Shown here piece after piece: positions 45,248 through 56,976 of a DNA stretch of 64,000 bases. The position numbers were made by a program, and so were the translations under genes. Numbering within the stretch: the first letter of the stretch is position 1; the number at the start of each line of letters is the position of its first letter. The notes beneath the pieces were generated by a model. The model had not been told where the DNA came from and made no database searches. It was given only the letters and a program-made list of their open reading frames with translations. Origin of the DNA: Tubiluchus corallicola. Lineage: Eukaryota > Priapulida > Priapulimorpha > Priapulimorphida > Tubiluchidae. The stretch covers positions 106,233-170,232 of the forward strand of contig JAQGDQ010000415.1 of assembly GCA_030141605.1 (NCBI GenBank). Direction: 5' to 3'.

Positions 45248-45798
45248 TTAAAGGAAGACAGGATGATTTTTCATGCATTATTCCAATCACAAGTACGGTA
45301 AAGTATACATTTTAGCACCAATAATACTGCAAAAGTGTTTCTGATCATTAAAAAATATAGCAGAAACTTAATCAACAGCGCGCCAGACAGTTTGATGTTT
45401 GATGACATCACAAACTAACATAATTTTCAACAACAAAATATTACACGAACGTGTTGCACGTGCTTGCGAAAGCAAAAATTGAAGTACAAAGCTACTGTGT
45501 GAGATACAGAGTACTGCTGGGCTCAGCACGTCACAAACAAACACTTCGGAACTGAAAGGTACAGCACCTATTTTTGTGGAACGCGTTTCCGAAATGCAAT
45601 AGCCAGTGCCCGTGTAACTAGCAAATGGCGAAATGCATGTAACAGCGAACAACTAGTGGCGTGAACGCGAAATTGTGTTTTTGTGTAACAATTCCTTCAC
45701 GTAAGTCATTTTTGAAAAAGTAGTATGTTTCCTTTCAATATTTTAAAGAGTAGATTATTCTCACCTACAGTTTAAGAGTTGGTTCAGCTTTGCTTTAA
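45248..45798 (-). mobile_element. D-family TTAA MITE, copy D4
   Basis: Complete: TTAAAGGAAGACAGGATGA at the left, TTCAGCTTTGC plus TTAA at the right, with TTTGATGACATCACAAACTA and AACAATTCCTTCACGTAAG inside. Confidence 0.9.
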
Positions 45799-45988
45799 TT
45801 GTCGTGAGTGTGACATCACGCTTTTCCTAAGTTTACACTAATTGTTAAAATAAATGAATGAATTATATTTGTTAAAGCAAATCGTATTGGAACTCGGTGA
45901 TTTAAAGATTCATACAAACCGTCCCATCACGTTTGGGACGCGTTTATCCCCCCCCCCCATGGCTGCTATACTCCTATACTACACTGTC

Positions 45989-46674
45989 TTAAAGGACAAA
46001 AAAGAGGTACCTGAAGGAGGTTTCAGAAAAAACGCCTTAAAAATTATATTACTTTATAGTAATTTTATCTGTACTCGCTTTGAAAGGAATTTTTGATTGT
46101 TTTAATTTTAAACTTCCCGCAAAACTGTTCCGAAGTCGCTATTACATGGCGTCATATACGCAAACGTAAAGCAGGGGAAGAAAAAGAAATGTTAAACTAT
46201 GTCCCCAAAAAACTTTCCATGGAAAGTTATGTTACTTAGCTATTCGCTTACCTGCTTGAAAAACTTATGTAACTAGAAAAGAAAATAATTAATTATTTAA
46301 AATGTTTTCACTAATTGGTAAAACGTCGTTGACTCACCTCCAGGGTGCGCCACTCACTAACCAAAAACGTATTTTTAATCTCATTCACAAGATACAGTAA
46401 TTTTAAATTTTACTTTGTTAGTAACGTGTGCGCTACGAATGCTCTGATTATTTTTCTCAAACTTTACTTAGTGTTATTTAAACGTGTATCAAATGGCTAA
46501 TGATCAAATTGGCTGTATCTAACGGTCATCGTGGGAGTTTAAATTTACATGTTTTATACAGCGTTGTTGCCAACGCAAGCCCTGAATGCAAAAAGGCAGT
46601 ACGTAAGTGGTACAAAACTTCAAGATGAATTTTTTAAGCTTTATGTAAGTAAAAGGTTTCCTTCTGCTTCAAGG
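45989..46674 (+). mobile_element. A-family TTAA MITE, copy A4
   Basis: Starts TTAAAGGACAAAAAAGAGG and ends CCTTCTGCTTCAAG. The left half is an ordinary diverged A copy. The right half from 46421 is nearly identical to A2. The TGACGTCA site has mutated (TGGCGTCA). A C10 run lies 30 bp upstream at 45949-45958. Confidence 0.85.
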
Positions 46675-47090
46675 TAAGATAGAGTTGTGATGAATTTCAC
46701 CAATATTACGTAATTTTCAAAGCAGGGTCAAAGTTGTGCTCTCGTAAGATCTAACCAAACGATCAACATCAAAACGCATTTGTAAATTATTTAAGTGCAG
46801 AAAAAAATCCATTTTTTTATTTCAAAATTATCATTTGATACTCAACTAGAATATTGTTAGCCAATTCTGTGTACGTGACATTCTCATTAATTGTTTAGCT
46901 TGGGCAACTGCTATCCTTGTCAAAGAACTTGAACAACCGTATAACCTGCGCGTATGGATCTGAAAGTAGCGCTTACAAGCCGCTCGGCCAAGCGGTCTCT
47001 CTCTCTCTTACAGCAACCTGATTTGATAATCACATGAATAAACCCAATAATCATTCCAGTAAGAGAAAAATTCCTGTGTCAATAAGATGA
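46421..47090 (+). repeat. segmental duplication, copy 2
   Basis: The partner of 38163-38838, in the same orientation about 8.3 kb away. It includes the right half of A4 and the downstream 417 bp ending GTGTCAATAAGATGA at 47090. It has a shorter CT repeat. Confidence 0.9.
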
Positions 47091-47207
47091 CAATGGTAAA
47101 TTGCAGCCCCTTGCCAGTAATGCATTGATTGTGGAAGTGAGCATATATATGTGCTGGGGCACAGAACCCTGCCTTGTATAACTTGATAAAACCGATGCAC
47201 TATAATA

Positions 47208-47520
<313 letters not shown>

Positions 47521-47935
47521 GTGTCAAAAATACATACAAAACATACAAACAATTTCAAATTTGTAATATAGAAAACAACAAGACATATATACAATTTCAA
47601 TTATGAAATATAATGAAACTATAATTATACAAACAAAACAATTACTAATGAAACAAATATTGTTAAATCTTCCTGTTTGTTATAATAGTTATTTAATGAA
47701 AAGTTTAATGATTAGTATTTAAAATAAATTGTCATTCATCGGGCCTCATTTTCAATGATATGATCATAACATAGTATATTATTCATCATGTCTTAAAAAC
47801 GCTTTTTCAACATAATCAGTAAATGGCTTAATTACTTCTAAATCATTACTTCCCATCAAGAGTAAAAATTTATCAGCATCGTTCATAAGGAAAAATTCTG
47901 GAATAATTACATTTATATGCTTATATAGTTTTTCT
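47521..47935 (-). pseudogene. LINE C-terminus and 3' UTR (fragment L4)
   Basis: The minus frame reads REKLYKHINVIIPEFFLMND then ADKFLLLMGSNDLEVIKPFT and DYVEKAFLRHDE, with a stop at about 47791. This matches the usual LINE end, where a DKF..LM segment is followed by a helical tail ending in F..R. A ~270-bp AT-rich 3' UTR then runs into (AAAT)n. The upstream finger region is lost. Confidence 0.6.
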
Positions 47936-48046
47936 CTATAATATAACGTTATTCAATCATTTTGAGCATATTAGCAAATAGTAAACGTACAAGACGAAAA
48001 GTGCATTTAAAACACAGTCAACAGGCAGAAAAGTAGCCCATTTATC
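47936..48046. other. unassigned sequence
   Basis: A short gap between LINE fragment L4 and MITE C5. Confidence 0.3.
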
Positions 48047-48653
48047 TTAAAAGAAAGGTCAAACCTTCTAGGAGGTTAGGCTTATTTCCATGTTTGTGAA
48101 AATTGTAAAAGGATTTAGTAATAAAACCGCAATAAGCGCCTCTTGTAATTAGTAAAATCACTTTAAAGTCGGGATCACTTCATGCTTGGACGCTCCCATT
48201 TTCAATGCCCATTCTTCCACCAATGACGTCATTCGTCTTGAAGAAAAGTATCGCGCTGTCAATCTTTGTCAAAGGTATAATAAGTTTTTACAAAAAAATA
48301 GATGATTTTATAAACTTTTGCGTAAACATTAGGCAAGCCGTAGAAATATGAATTTGTTTAAGCAGCGCGCGCTTACGGAAATCCACGACGCGTTTACGAA
48401 AAGTCACGAACTCTCCCAGTTACGTCATGATTTTCAAGTGAATGACGGCTGAAGTACTATATTTTAAACTTATGCCTTACAGCCAGTTTTTTTTTACAAA
48501 TTTCTTCGTTATATTTTTCTAAGTTTAAGTGAAACCAGGAAAATGAACCCAACATACTGAGTGACATGTTCTTTCCTTTAGCACACCACAAACACTTTAT
48601 GTGATAAGAGAAAAATAAACCCAAGATACTGAGTGACTTGTTCTTTCCTTTAA
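48047..48653 (-). mobile_element. C-family MITE C5 with duplicated left end
   Basis: A reverse copy from TTAAAAGAAAGGTCAAACC to ACTTGTTCTTTCCTTTAA. The end carrying GAACAAGTCACTCAGTAT is doubled with a TAGCACACCACAAACAC linker, as in C3. TGACGTCA lies at 48224-48231. Removing the element and one TTAA would join TTGTCCTGCC and GATAAATGGG on the minus strand. Confidence 0.9.
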
Positions 48654-49984
48654 GGCAGGACAATAGCTGCTGAAATGGAGTAACTTCTGTTACATCTGGT
48701 CTTCCATCTTTGCCATTTTCATGCCGCAATGACATACAGAAAGTTAGTATACTTTAGTTGGATGAGGCTTAGACTTATAAGAACTAGTCCAGAACCCTCA
48801 TTCTACTCGTCGAAAATCAGTAGAAGTCCTAACAGTTCCTTTTCCTGGAAGGTACGATCTAACTTACTTGGTATCCACAGTGAAAGAACCCATTGATTTA
48901 TTAACCTAAATATGCCGTTAAGCTAACGCGGTATGACATGGCAGACATAAGCCTCTTATAGCATTACCTATGATATTGATATAGTATAATGCTTACTTTG
49001 AATAACGGAGAAATCTTGCGTATCGAATTTATTCTTGTCTGAGTCTTTCCGTGAGTAATCTCCGAGAAGTTGCTGTGAAAATTGTAATTCTACCATCCTA
49101 TAGAATAGAATTATAGAATTTACAATCCGATAATTCTATTCCATAGGTTAATAGAGTTACTATTCTATCATTCTATTAAAATCACATACAGTGCGAGCAA
49201 AATATATTACATAACGACCAGTTTATTTACGCAAGTAATTTCAAATGAGTAAAGGTTAAACAATGTGCTGATTTAAGTATGTGTCGCTTCCTCCTTTTCT
49301 GTTATAAACTGGTTTACGTATAAAACTTTATTTATTTTAAGTGAATTGTCATACAGTAATATTACTGATCGAAGTTTTTCCACTGTGTAACAAATACATT
49401 TTAGTTGAGAATACATATATACAACTGGTTATCAAGAATATAGTTACATAGATAGCTCAAAACGCAAGTAATTCATTAGTTAACACTTACAAAGCTCACA
49501 GAGTACAGAAGCGGTACCGAAACAATTATCAATATACATCATCCTATTAGTCATACAAAAGTATGATTGATCAATGACTGGTGTTTAATTCAAAAATCCA
49601 AAATTAAAAATAATTCAAGTTACAATTCAACATACAATTACATGTGCAATCAATTAGTTCGGCAACAATTTGAAGAGAATGTCACTGGATGGATGACTTG
49701 ATGAGCTGATGGATGGATAAATTGGTTTCTTTTTGAACTGGTCATGTGACCAATCTTTTACCTGTAAACTTACCTGTAGATTGAAGTCACTCAGCCATTC
49801 ACACACACTGCAATTATAGATTACGTCATTCATTGATTTGTCGTCATAATTTCATAATTGCACTTTTAGAAGCTAACCATGTAAGTTGATTTATTAATTT
49901 CTTAAATCTTGAACATTTGTGTTATTAAAGAGATTAGATTAATTAAATTAGAGATTAGATTTTATAATTTACATAAAAAGTTGT
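48654..49984. other. unassigned sequence with AT-rich inverted repeat
   Basis: No gene recognised. 49097-49114 (CCTATAGAATAGAATTAT) and 49130-49147 are inverted with one mismatch around a 15-bp loop, followed by more ATTCTAT motifs. Confidence 0.4.
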
Positions 49985-50482
49985 TAAAGAATTATTACCA
50001 CACAAACACAATTTCACGTTCTTGCCACTAGTTCTTCGCTGTTACATTTCGCCCCTCGCTACTTAGACGGGCATTGTGAAAAAACAGGTGCTGTACCTTT
50101 CAGTTCAGATGTGTTGGCTTGTGACGAACTACACACATTCGACAACAGCTCATGGGTGAGTACAGCAGTAAATTTAAAATTTGAATTTTTATCTGAAAAC
50201 TTACATTGTTTTAGTCCAACACACAGAATCTCTTACAGTAGCACTGTGCTTCAATTTTCGCTTTTGCAAACACGTGCAACACGCTCGTGGGATATTTTTG
50301 CTGTTAAATTATGTTAGTTTGTGATGTCATCAATAGTTGGGCTCGCCCGCCGTTAATTAAGTTTTTAATCTATTATTTAATTATCAGAAACGCCTTTACA
50401 GTATTAATTGTGTTAAAATGTATACTTTTTATCCGACTTGAAAATGGGGTAGTATATGAAAAATCATCGTGTCTTCCATTAA
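49985..50482 (+). mobile_element. D-family MITE, copy D5 (5'-truncated)
   Basis: Starts at AAGAATTATTACCACACAAA and ends ATCATCGTGTCTTCCATTAA. It contains TAGTTTGTGATGTCATCAAT and CTCGCCCGCCGTTAATTAAG. The left ~80 bp including the terminus are missing. Confidence 0.85.
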
Positions 50483-50629
50483 TGTTAATTAGAGCAATTT
50501 GGTAAAAATATCTCTGTCAAACTGAGCAAATTCTCTGATTTTGTTTACAGATTAAACGATACAAGCTACACATTTATATTGTTCAGATTTTTATGATAAG
50601 GTGGGACAGACAAGGTGATTTAATGTAAT

Positions 50630-51189
50630 TTAAAGGACAAAAAAGGGGTAAGTTTCGCGTTACTGTCCCGACCGCGCCATTACGTGACGTCATATACGCA
50701 CAAGGTAAAACAGGGGAAGAAAAGGAAACGTTAAATTATGTCCCAAAAAACTAAAATATGCAAAGTTATATTACTTAGTATTTCGATTGCCTGCTTGAAA
50801 GCTCATGTAACTAGAAAAGAAAAATTATTAATTATATAAATGCTTTCACCAGTTGGCAAAATGTCACTGACTCACCCTCCAAGTTGGACCACCCACTAAC
50901 CAAAATCGTATTTTAATCTTATTGACAAGATACAGTAATTTAAAATTTTACTTAGTTAGGATGCTCTGATTATTTTTTCAAACTTTACACAATGCTATCT
51001 AAACTTGTTTCAAATGACTTTTCGTCAAAATGGCTGCGTCTAACGGTCATCACGGGAGTTACACATTTTAGACAGCGTTACTGCCGACACAAGCCATGCA
51101 TGCAAAACGCAGGCAGGACGTAAGTGGAACAAAATTTCAAGACGAATTTTTTAAGCTTGATGTAAGTGGAGGATTTTCTTGTGCTTTAA
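50630..51189 (+). mobile_element. A-family TTAA MITE, best-preserved ends (A5)
   Basis: TTAA, then AGGACAAAAAAG at the left; TTTTCTTGTGCT, then TTAA at the right. The right end reversed is AGCACAAGAAAA, so the terminal inverted repeat is about 12 bp with the TTAA target. TGACGTCA lies at 50685-50692. About 80 bp near the left end are deleted relative to A1. Confidence 0.9.
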
Positions 51190-51711
51190 TAGAAGTTTTA
51201 CCATATTATCACTGACAGATGAACAGTCAGAAAAGCTATCACTTCACGCAAGATTATTGCCTGAATTTCTGCATTCACTTTACGTATGATTAAATCTTAA
51301 TAACCAAGGGAACAATTACGAAAAGACGTTGCAACAAGCGAATCTGCATTCTCTTCGCTTTTCTCTAGGTAATCTGCAAACGTAGACGATGTAGACGCTC
51401 GTTTCAAAGACACCGTGTTTAATTTTCTAACGTTATCCATTAAAGTCACAAAGCCCAGACGACAAATTACAACGGCCGTAAACGTTTCGAGGATAAATGC
51501 CACGAACTTGACCGACAGATGCGTCACGACTCGTTAATTAATTCGCAGAAGAACTACACGGCAGTAATTGGCGATTTGAGTTTCAATTTTCTTTTTTAAT
51601 TCGTTTGCTTAGATGGAAAGCTACCAAACAGACAGGCGTGTAATCAATGAATGTTGCTTCACTTGACAACTACTGTAATTCCTCTAACACTGTGAGAGTT
51701 TATTTTGCAAA
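51190..51711. other. unassigned, non-repetitive
   Basis: Balanced composition and no repeat similarity. A 76-codon minus frame (51297-51527) has no motif. It includes TCGTTAATTAATTCG near 51532, an AT-core motif of the homeodomain type. Confidence 0.3.
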
Positions 51712-52256
51712 TTAATGAAAAACCGGACGATTGGATTAGACTCAATCTCATTTTAATTTACTTTCCAAAATATACATTTTCTTGCCTATAAAAGTTAGCA
51801 GTTGTTGCAATATTGGAATAATTACCTTGGAAGGTTAGTTAGCGGCAACCGAACACAGCTATCACTTACGTCACAAACTAACCTCAGTTTCAGCAATGGT
51901 AGGCATTTTCCCTGCGCGTAAAGTATGTTTGCGTAAGCGAAGATTGCTATAAGACGCTGATGTGATATCACGAAAATGAGCTCGCCGTCACACTGACGTC
52001 ACAGACGAACACAATGCAGTTGATGATCATTCTTATCACGGTACTGCGCCCATTTATCGGCCACGAGAATGTGAAATTGCCAGTCTTAGTAGAATTGCGG
52101 AGCCGCGAGTAGCTTTGAAAGATTCACAAAATTTAACTATCCGAGGTAATTATTATTTAATCTATGCTTTGATTTAAAAACAGCTGTTGTAGTTTTCAAT
52201 ATTTGAGGGCATACTTTATTTTGAACTGTCTATACAATCGTGTGCTTTTCCTTTAA
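51712..52256 (-). mobile_element. B-family TTAA MITE, complete copy B4
   Basis: From TTAATGAAAAACCGGACGAT to GTGTGCTTTTCC plus TTAA. Landmarks are GGCAACCGAACACAGCTAT, ACTGACGTCACAGACGAA (site at 51994-52001) and CCGAGGTAATTATTATTTAA. Confidence 0.9.
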
Positions 52257-52432
52257 GCCTTTCAAAGTTGTTGACGCCATTTGCTTATCAAAAAGTCAGA
52301 TGACATTTACAAGACAAACTACAACTACATAAAAGGGGGACTAGTATTACCCCACTTTTACCGCAAAAAACCACACGCCGGGCAGGGTAACACAGGTTTT
52401 TTTATTAATAATAATAAATGTTCTTTGTTAAT

Positions 52433-52501
52433 ACCCGGCCGTAGTATCGAACTCGCGACTTTCCAGACGGAAGCGAACGCGTTACCACTAAACTATAAGT
52501 G
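52433..52501 (-). mobile_element. tRNA-derived SINE head
   Basis: On the minus strand TATAGTTTAGTGGTAACGCG (A-box) is followed, about 35 bp on, by GCGAGTTCGATAC (B-box), then an AT-rich tail with AATAATAATAAA near 52410. The cloverleaf stems are poor, which favours a SINE or tRNA pseudogene over a tRNA gene. Open frames across it are not genes. Confidence 0.5.
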
Positions 52502-52809
52502 TTGTGTTTGCGCTATCAAACGCTATTTTAAATCTTTACCTGTAACGTTAAACTGTATATACAGTAAATTCGTCTGAAATTTATACGAGCAACTGAGACT
52601 TCGTTTGCGAGATTATGACGGATCATAATCATACAGCAGGTGCTTTTGTATATGAATATTTTAGATTATATTGCTCTCCTATGTCTAGTAACTTCTTCTT
52701 AAAACATGCAAGTAATGCTAACATCATGAGCATGTTTTACTGACATGCTCATTTTGTTATGCAAAAGTAAAAATAAAACATTATTGACGAAGCCAAGTTC
52801 AAGTTCGCG
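52502..52809. other. unassigned sequence
   Basis: Nothing recognised. Confidence 0.3.
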
Positions 52810-53350
52810 CAGTGGCGGCTCGTAGCAAAAATTTCTGGGGCTGCTGCTTCAGTTAAAAGTTAGTCAGTGTTTTAATACTGTGTAAAGCGAAATAAACATA
52901 TGTAATTTTAATGTTGTAATTTTGTAATGTTGTAATTGTTATAATGTGTAATTGTAACAAACATATAAAAATTTACACATAAATTTGATAAAATCCTGAA
53001 CAGAAAAATATTTTTTGCTTACGAATAGCCTAACTTGTTGCAGTTTAAGTTTGATCCATTCACGGTAAGCACGTGACAACTGACAACAAACTGTGTGAAC
53101 AGCAGTACTTTCTCTACCTGGGCTCAGACACGTGGCATGGCCGCATGCGCACAACAGCCAAACACCACTTTGCTGGAGCGCACTGTGCTGGGTTGTGAAA
53201 CGAATTGTACTACCCTCACGTGCTCCGGTTCTGCACAAGTATAAAAAAGAACTAAAGAAAAAAGACTTATTATATTGAATATTATCGACAATATTGAGTG
53301 AAAATAGGGGGTGCTGTAGTTCGATAGAACCTATACACGAGCCGCCGTTG
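52810..53350 (+). mobile_element. hAT-like MITE F2, complete copy
   Basis: 541 bp from CAGTGGCGGCTCGTAGCAAA to ACACGAGCCGCCGTTG, an imperfect terminal inverted repeat. CAGTGGCGG-type ends are typical of hAT elements; the expected 8-bp target duplication was not seen, so the class is tentative. Contains GCATGCGCACAACAGCC. Non-coding; the 99-codon minus frame lies within it. Confidence 0.75.
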
Positions 53351-53760
53351 TTTGTATCGTAGTGACATCGTCCACTATGTGGCGCTACAACGACAATAAA
53401 ATAAGATGCATTAATGCGGTCTAGAGATGCATAAGAGCAGTCGACTTTCTGAAATTTTTGTTTACTGCTCGTAAAGTTTCTTCAACAGTTTTTGGCACGT
53501 TTGGCAAAGCTAAGCGACTTTGAGTTGAGTAGACTTTGTAACACGTTTTAACTGCACACTTTTTTATAAAGTCACCTAGTGTTGAGCTAATAAACTTTTT
53601 AAATCCTTTGATATGCAGACAAGAGTATTCGTAATGCGACATAGTAGCCCCAACAACGTTACAACATTTTAAAACATTTGGATTGTTATAGCAACGATCA
53701 AAAATATTTTGGCCATATTAGAGAAATAAACGAACTAAAGTTACTGAACTATTTCTTTTC
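53351..53760. other. unassigned sequence
   Basis: A 73-codon minus frame at 53421-53642 has no motif. A polypyrimidine tract, ACTATTTCTTTTCAG, ends it and leads into the candidate exon. Confidence 0.3.
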
Positions 53761-53762
53761 AG

Positions 53763-54003
53763 TTCAAGGACTTTCGCAGTAGATCTTAGTAATGATGCTA
53801 GTGGTAATGACGGTTTGGGTCCCCCATTTGGACTGATTTTCGTTGATGGTGATTACAAGTATAAATGGTTGAATGACACAACTATAGGATTACCGGGAGC
53901 ATGGACTGACTGGCAAGCTTACGAATTTGAACCGAGTCTCTATGAAAAGGTTTCAAACTTTTTTTGGAATATGCCCAGGCACATTTACACTGAACTGGAC
54001 TGA
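53763..54003 (+). CDS. candidate (terminal) exon, unidentified protein
   Basis: A strong acceptor (CTATTTCTTTTCAG) is followed by a frame open for 79 codons to a stop at 54001-54003. It includes SRTFAVDLSNDASGNDGLG, PPFGLIFVDGDYKYKWLND and TTIGLPGAWTDWQAYEFEPS. The G/W/D/Y-rich composition is that of a folded extracellular-type domain and unlike the surrounding low-complexity DNA. The spacing of W residues loosely recalls C-type lectin domains, but the conserved cysteines are absent. A poor donor (AAG|GTTTCA at about 53950) would be an alternative end. No other exon was found. Confidence 0.3.
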
Positions 54004-54553
54004 CAATATATGTATATATGGGAATGTATTCGATTCAATAATTTATTGTTTGGCACCTGCGAATTACCTGGGTTAACTAAAACACAGAACTTCTGTTTTC
54101 TTGGAATATAACGGCCCCCACGCCTTACAGAAGTAATACATAATGACGAGTAATTAACTTAAATAGATAGTTATTGGCCATGCAGCACATACATTACACA
54201 CACAGATGCGTTAATGACTAAAGATTTTTTCATTTTATTTAAATATCTGTGCTTGAGAGGCTAAGCATAATACAGAATTGACATCAAATAATCAGTAGTG
54301 GTTAATCTAAAGTGTTATGAACTTTGCAGAAGTCTGCATATTAAGGAATGTTCTTATTAATTTTATCTGTTAGCGTTTAGAGATCATGTTAGATGTGCGA
54401 AAACTTTAAATTTCTTGAAAAGGCCTACTTGTCACGTTACCCTTCTGTGAATTTAAGCGATCAGAGCGTGTTCATTTGTACAAGCAATCAAGCCTGTCGA
54501 ATGTATTTGTTTTTACCTGTTTTTGAGAAAAAAATGTCCGGAATTCATTATTG
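54004..54553. other. unassigned sequence
   Basis: Nothing recognised. Confidence 0.3.
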
Positions 54554-54795
54554 GTAAAGCACAAGAAAACATCCAACTTACATAACGTTTAAAAAATTCG
54601 TCTTCAAATTTTATACCACTTACATACTACTTTTTTGCATGCAGGACTTGCATCTGCTTAACACTGTATAAAACATGTAAATTTAAATTCCCGCAGTGAC
54701 CGCTAGATGCAGCCATTTTGACGATAAGTCATTTGAAACAAGTTTAGATAACTTTGAGTGAAGCTTGAAAAAATAATCAGAGCATTCGTAGCGTA
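54554..54795 (-). mobile_element. A-family MITE right-end fragment A8
   Basis: Reverse orientation: AAAGCACAAGAAAACATCC at the outer end, GCAGCCATTTTGACGATAAG and GAGCATTCGTAGCGTAG inside. It stops abruptly where F3 begins. Confidence 0.8.
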
Positions 54796-54961
54796 GCTGG
54801 AGCTGTGAAGCAAATAGTACTACCCTCACGCGTTCTGGTTCCATACAAGTATAAAGAAAGAGCTAAAGAAAAAAGACTTATTATATTGAATACTATCAAT
54901 AGTATTATGTGAAAATAGGGGGTGCTGCAGTTCCACAGTACCTGTACACGAGCCGCCACTG
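54796..54961 (+). mobile_element. hAT-like MITE right-end fragment F3
   Basis: Matches the last ~165 bp of F2 and ends GTACACGAGCCGCCACTG, the best-preserved right terminus. It is joined directly to A8. Confidence 0.8.
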
Positions 54962-55207
54962 AGTTCACGGCTATTACTACAAATTAATTACCTTTCGATA
55001 ACGTCTTCATAAGGTTTTATGACGTGAATGCGCCTGCGCCATTTCCGGCGACCTGTACAATATTGGAGTTCGAAAGTTTGAATTCGATTCAAACGAGTTT
55101 TTTATTTCGAGTTAGATTTTAAACTTGAAATTATAAATTCGGATTATTTAGCACTTTTTAACATTAAAACGTTTGAAACATCATGGAACCTGCACAATTT
55201 AGGTGAG

Positions 55208-55470
55208 ATTTCTTCTTCTTCTTCTTCTGTTGTTCTAAACATCTCTGTAGACATAGGGCCTCTATCCTTTATTAGAGCTCCCCACTCACTGTTCCCAGGC
55301 GCGTATTAGCCATTAGGCTAACTAGACTATAGTAATGACCTCGTAGAAACTAGGTTAGTAGTGCTTCTAATACACCACAAATAATTGTTTGAACTCATCT
55401 TTACATAAGCAACCATAATGCGGATGGGCAGGAGAGAACTATCGCCTAGGGCGTCGTAAAGTCTTGACAC
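55208..55470 (-). repeat. repeat K2 with (CTT)n
   Basis: TTCTTCTTCTTCTTCT at 55208-55226 looks like a (GAA)n tail of a minus-strand retroposon. The K block follows (TAGGCTAACTAGAC, CGTAGAAACTAGG, TTCTAATACACCACAA, TAAAGTCTTGAC), shared with K1 at 16.2-16.6 kb. Confidence 0.5.
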
Positions 55471-55964
55471 GTGTCCTTGTTGTTTCCTGTTAACACATTA
55501 AACATATTATTAGTACTTTTACTGCAGAACAAAAAAGCAATATGCACAATCTTTGTGAGACCACTTTTTATTAGCGCTTCAAAAATTTATTCGAAAACCC
55601 TTTAAAACTGAATTCGGACTCAAAAATGCTGAAATTCGATTTGATTCGAGTTAGAAAGTCAAAATTTCGATTCGATTCGAATTTGCTTTCAGCTAGAGAC
55701 CGTGCAAGGAGTATTTCAAGTTTTACCAAACAGCGCGAATCTTTTATTTTGCCTTGTCCAAGAAGCTTTGCAGTTCTATCGACGGCAACTCTTGAATCCA
55801 TACAGTAACACGGGTATTCGTTTTGTGCTGCTTTTATGAAGTTCGACCCGGTACATCGAAAACGTTTTGCTCTCACAATTAAAACTCGGCCGTTTCTTCG
55901 CTAGAAGAATTGCGTGTGACGATTGACGTTTGATATCTTCACTATCAAGCAATTTTTACGCAAA
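55471..55964. other. unassigned, TTCGATTCGA-rich
   Basis: Repeated ATTCGATT/TTCGAATT motifs occur at 55635-55685 and again at 55080-55100. A 101-codon minus frame (55571-55876) spans them and is not convincing. Confidence 0.3.
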
Positions 55965-56976
55965 ACCGGACCCAATCATAAACTGTAAGTCAAAGCAAGT
56001 TAATATTGTAACGGATCCGGGTTCCTGCGCAGATCCGTCTCAGGATGTATAGAGCAGCATACAAGTTATGAAATACTTTACAGCAGACGAGAAAAGTAAA
56101 AAGAATACGAATGTAAAATAAACTTTAATGCACAACCAGTAGCTCCATGACATGTGAACAGACTTTTGTATAAAAATCAGCAAACCTACAGCATTCACCT
56201 TCACAGACAGAAAGGCCAGGCTGGAATCGTCAAATTACGGCGTGCATTCTGTTTTATACAGATACATTTGCATTACTGGGCTTCTCAACCATACCCATTA
56301 CTAACATTATGGGGTTAGTCAAAACCCGTCTTCGTAACAATATTTAAAATCTTAAAAGGAAATATACTAGTTTTTTCACTATTATACAATTAATAGGCTA
56401 TTATACTAAAATATACTATTAATTCTTTCACGTAAGAATGACTTGCGTGAAAGAATTATTACCACACAAACGTAATTTCGCGTTCGCGCCACTAGTTTTC
56501 AGCTGTTACATGCATTTCACCATTCGCTAGTTAGACGGGCACTAGCGCCTGCATTTCGGAAACGTGTTGCACCAAAAACGGGTGCTATACCTGTCATTCA
56601 AATGTGTTCGTTTGTGAAGTCGTGCACACGTTCAACAGCTCATGCGTGAGCACAACGGTAAATTTGAAATTTGAATTGTTTGTTTAAACTTGCCTAATTT
56701 TAGTACAACATACTGAACATCTTACAGTAGCACTGTACTTCAATTTTCTCTTTCACAAGCATGTACAACACGTTCGTGGAATATTTTTGGTGTTGAAAAT
56801 TATGTTAGTTTGTGATGTCATCAATAGTTTTGCTCGCCCGCCGTTAATTAAGTTTTTAATCTATTATTTAATTACCAGAAACGCTTTTGCAGCAGTATTG
56901 TTGGTGTTAAAATAAATACTTGTTGCCGGACTTGAAAATTGGATAAGATATTATTAATCATTGTGTCTTCCCTTAA
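55965..56976 (+). mobile_element. D-family MITE D6, split by a solo LTR
   Basis: The left part GCAAAACCGGACCCAATCAT ends at 56006. D sequence resumes at 56340 (TTTAAAATCTTAAAAGGAAA) and continues to TGTGTCTTCCCTTAA. Between them lies the LTR. A second peculiarity is an inverted duplication, AATTCTTTCACGTAAG ... CTTGCGTGAAAGAATT, at about 56422-56458. Confidence 0.85.
56007..56339. mobile_element. solo LTR inside D6
   Basis: 333 bp starting TGTAACGGATCCGGG and ending GTCTTCGTAACA (TG...CA), flanked on both sides by ATAT (56003-56006 and 56340-56343) as a target duplication. It includes AAAATAAACTTTAATG as a possible polyadenylation region. No second LTR or internal coding region is present, so it is the product of LTR-LTR recombination. 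Gypsy-like by terminus and duplication length, but the class is not proven. Confidence 0.65.

Noticed and set aside
52939-53238. 99-codon minus-strand open frame
   Set aside because: Lies within the hAT-like MITE F2, and the frame is broken in F4.
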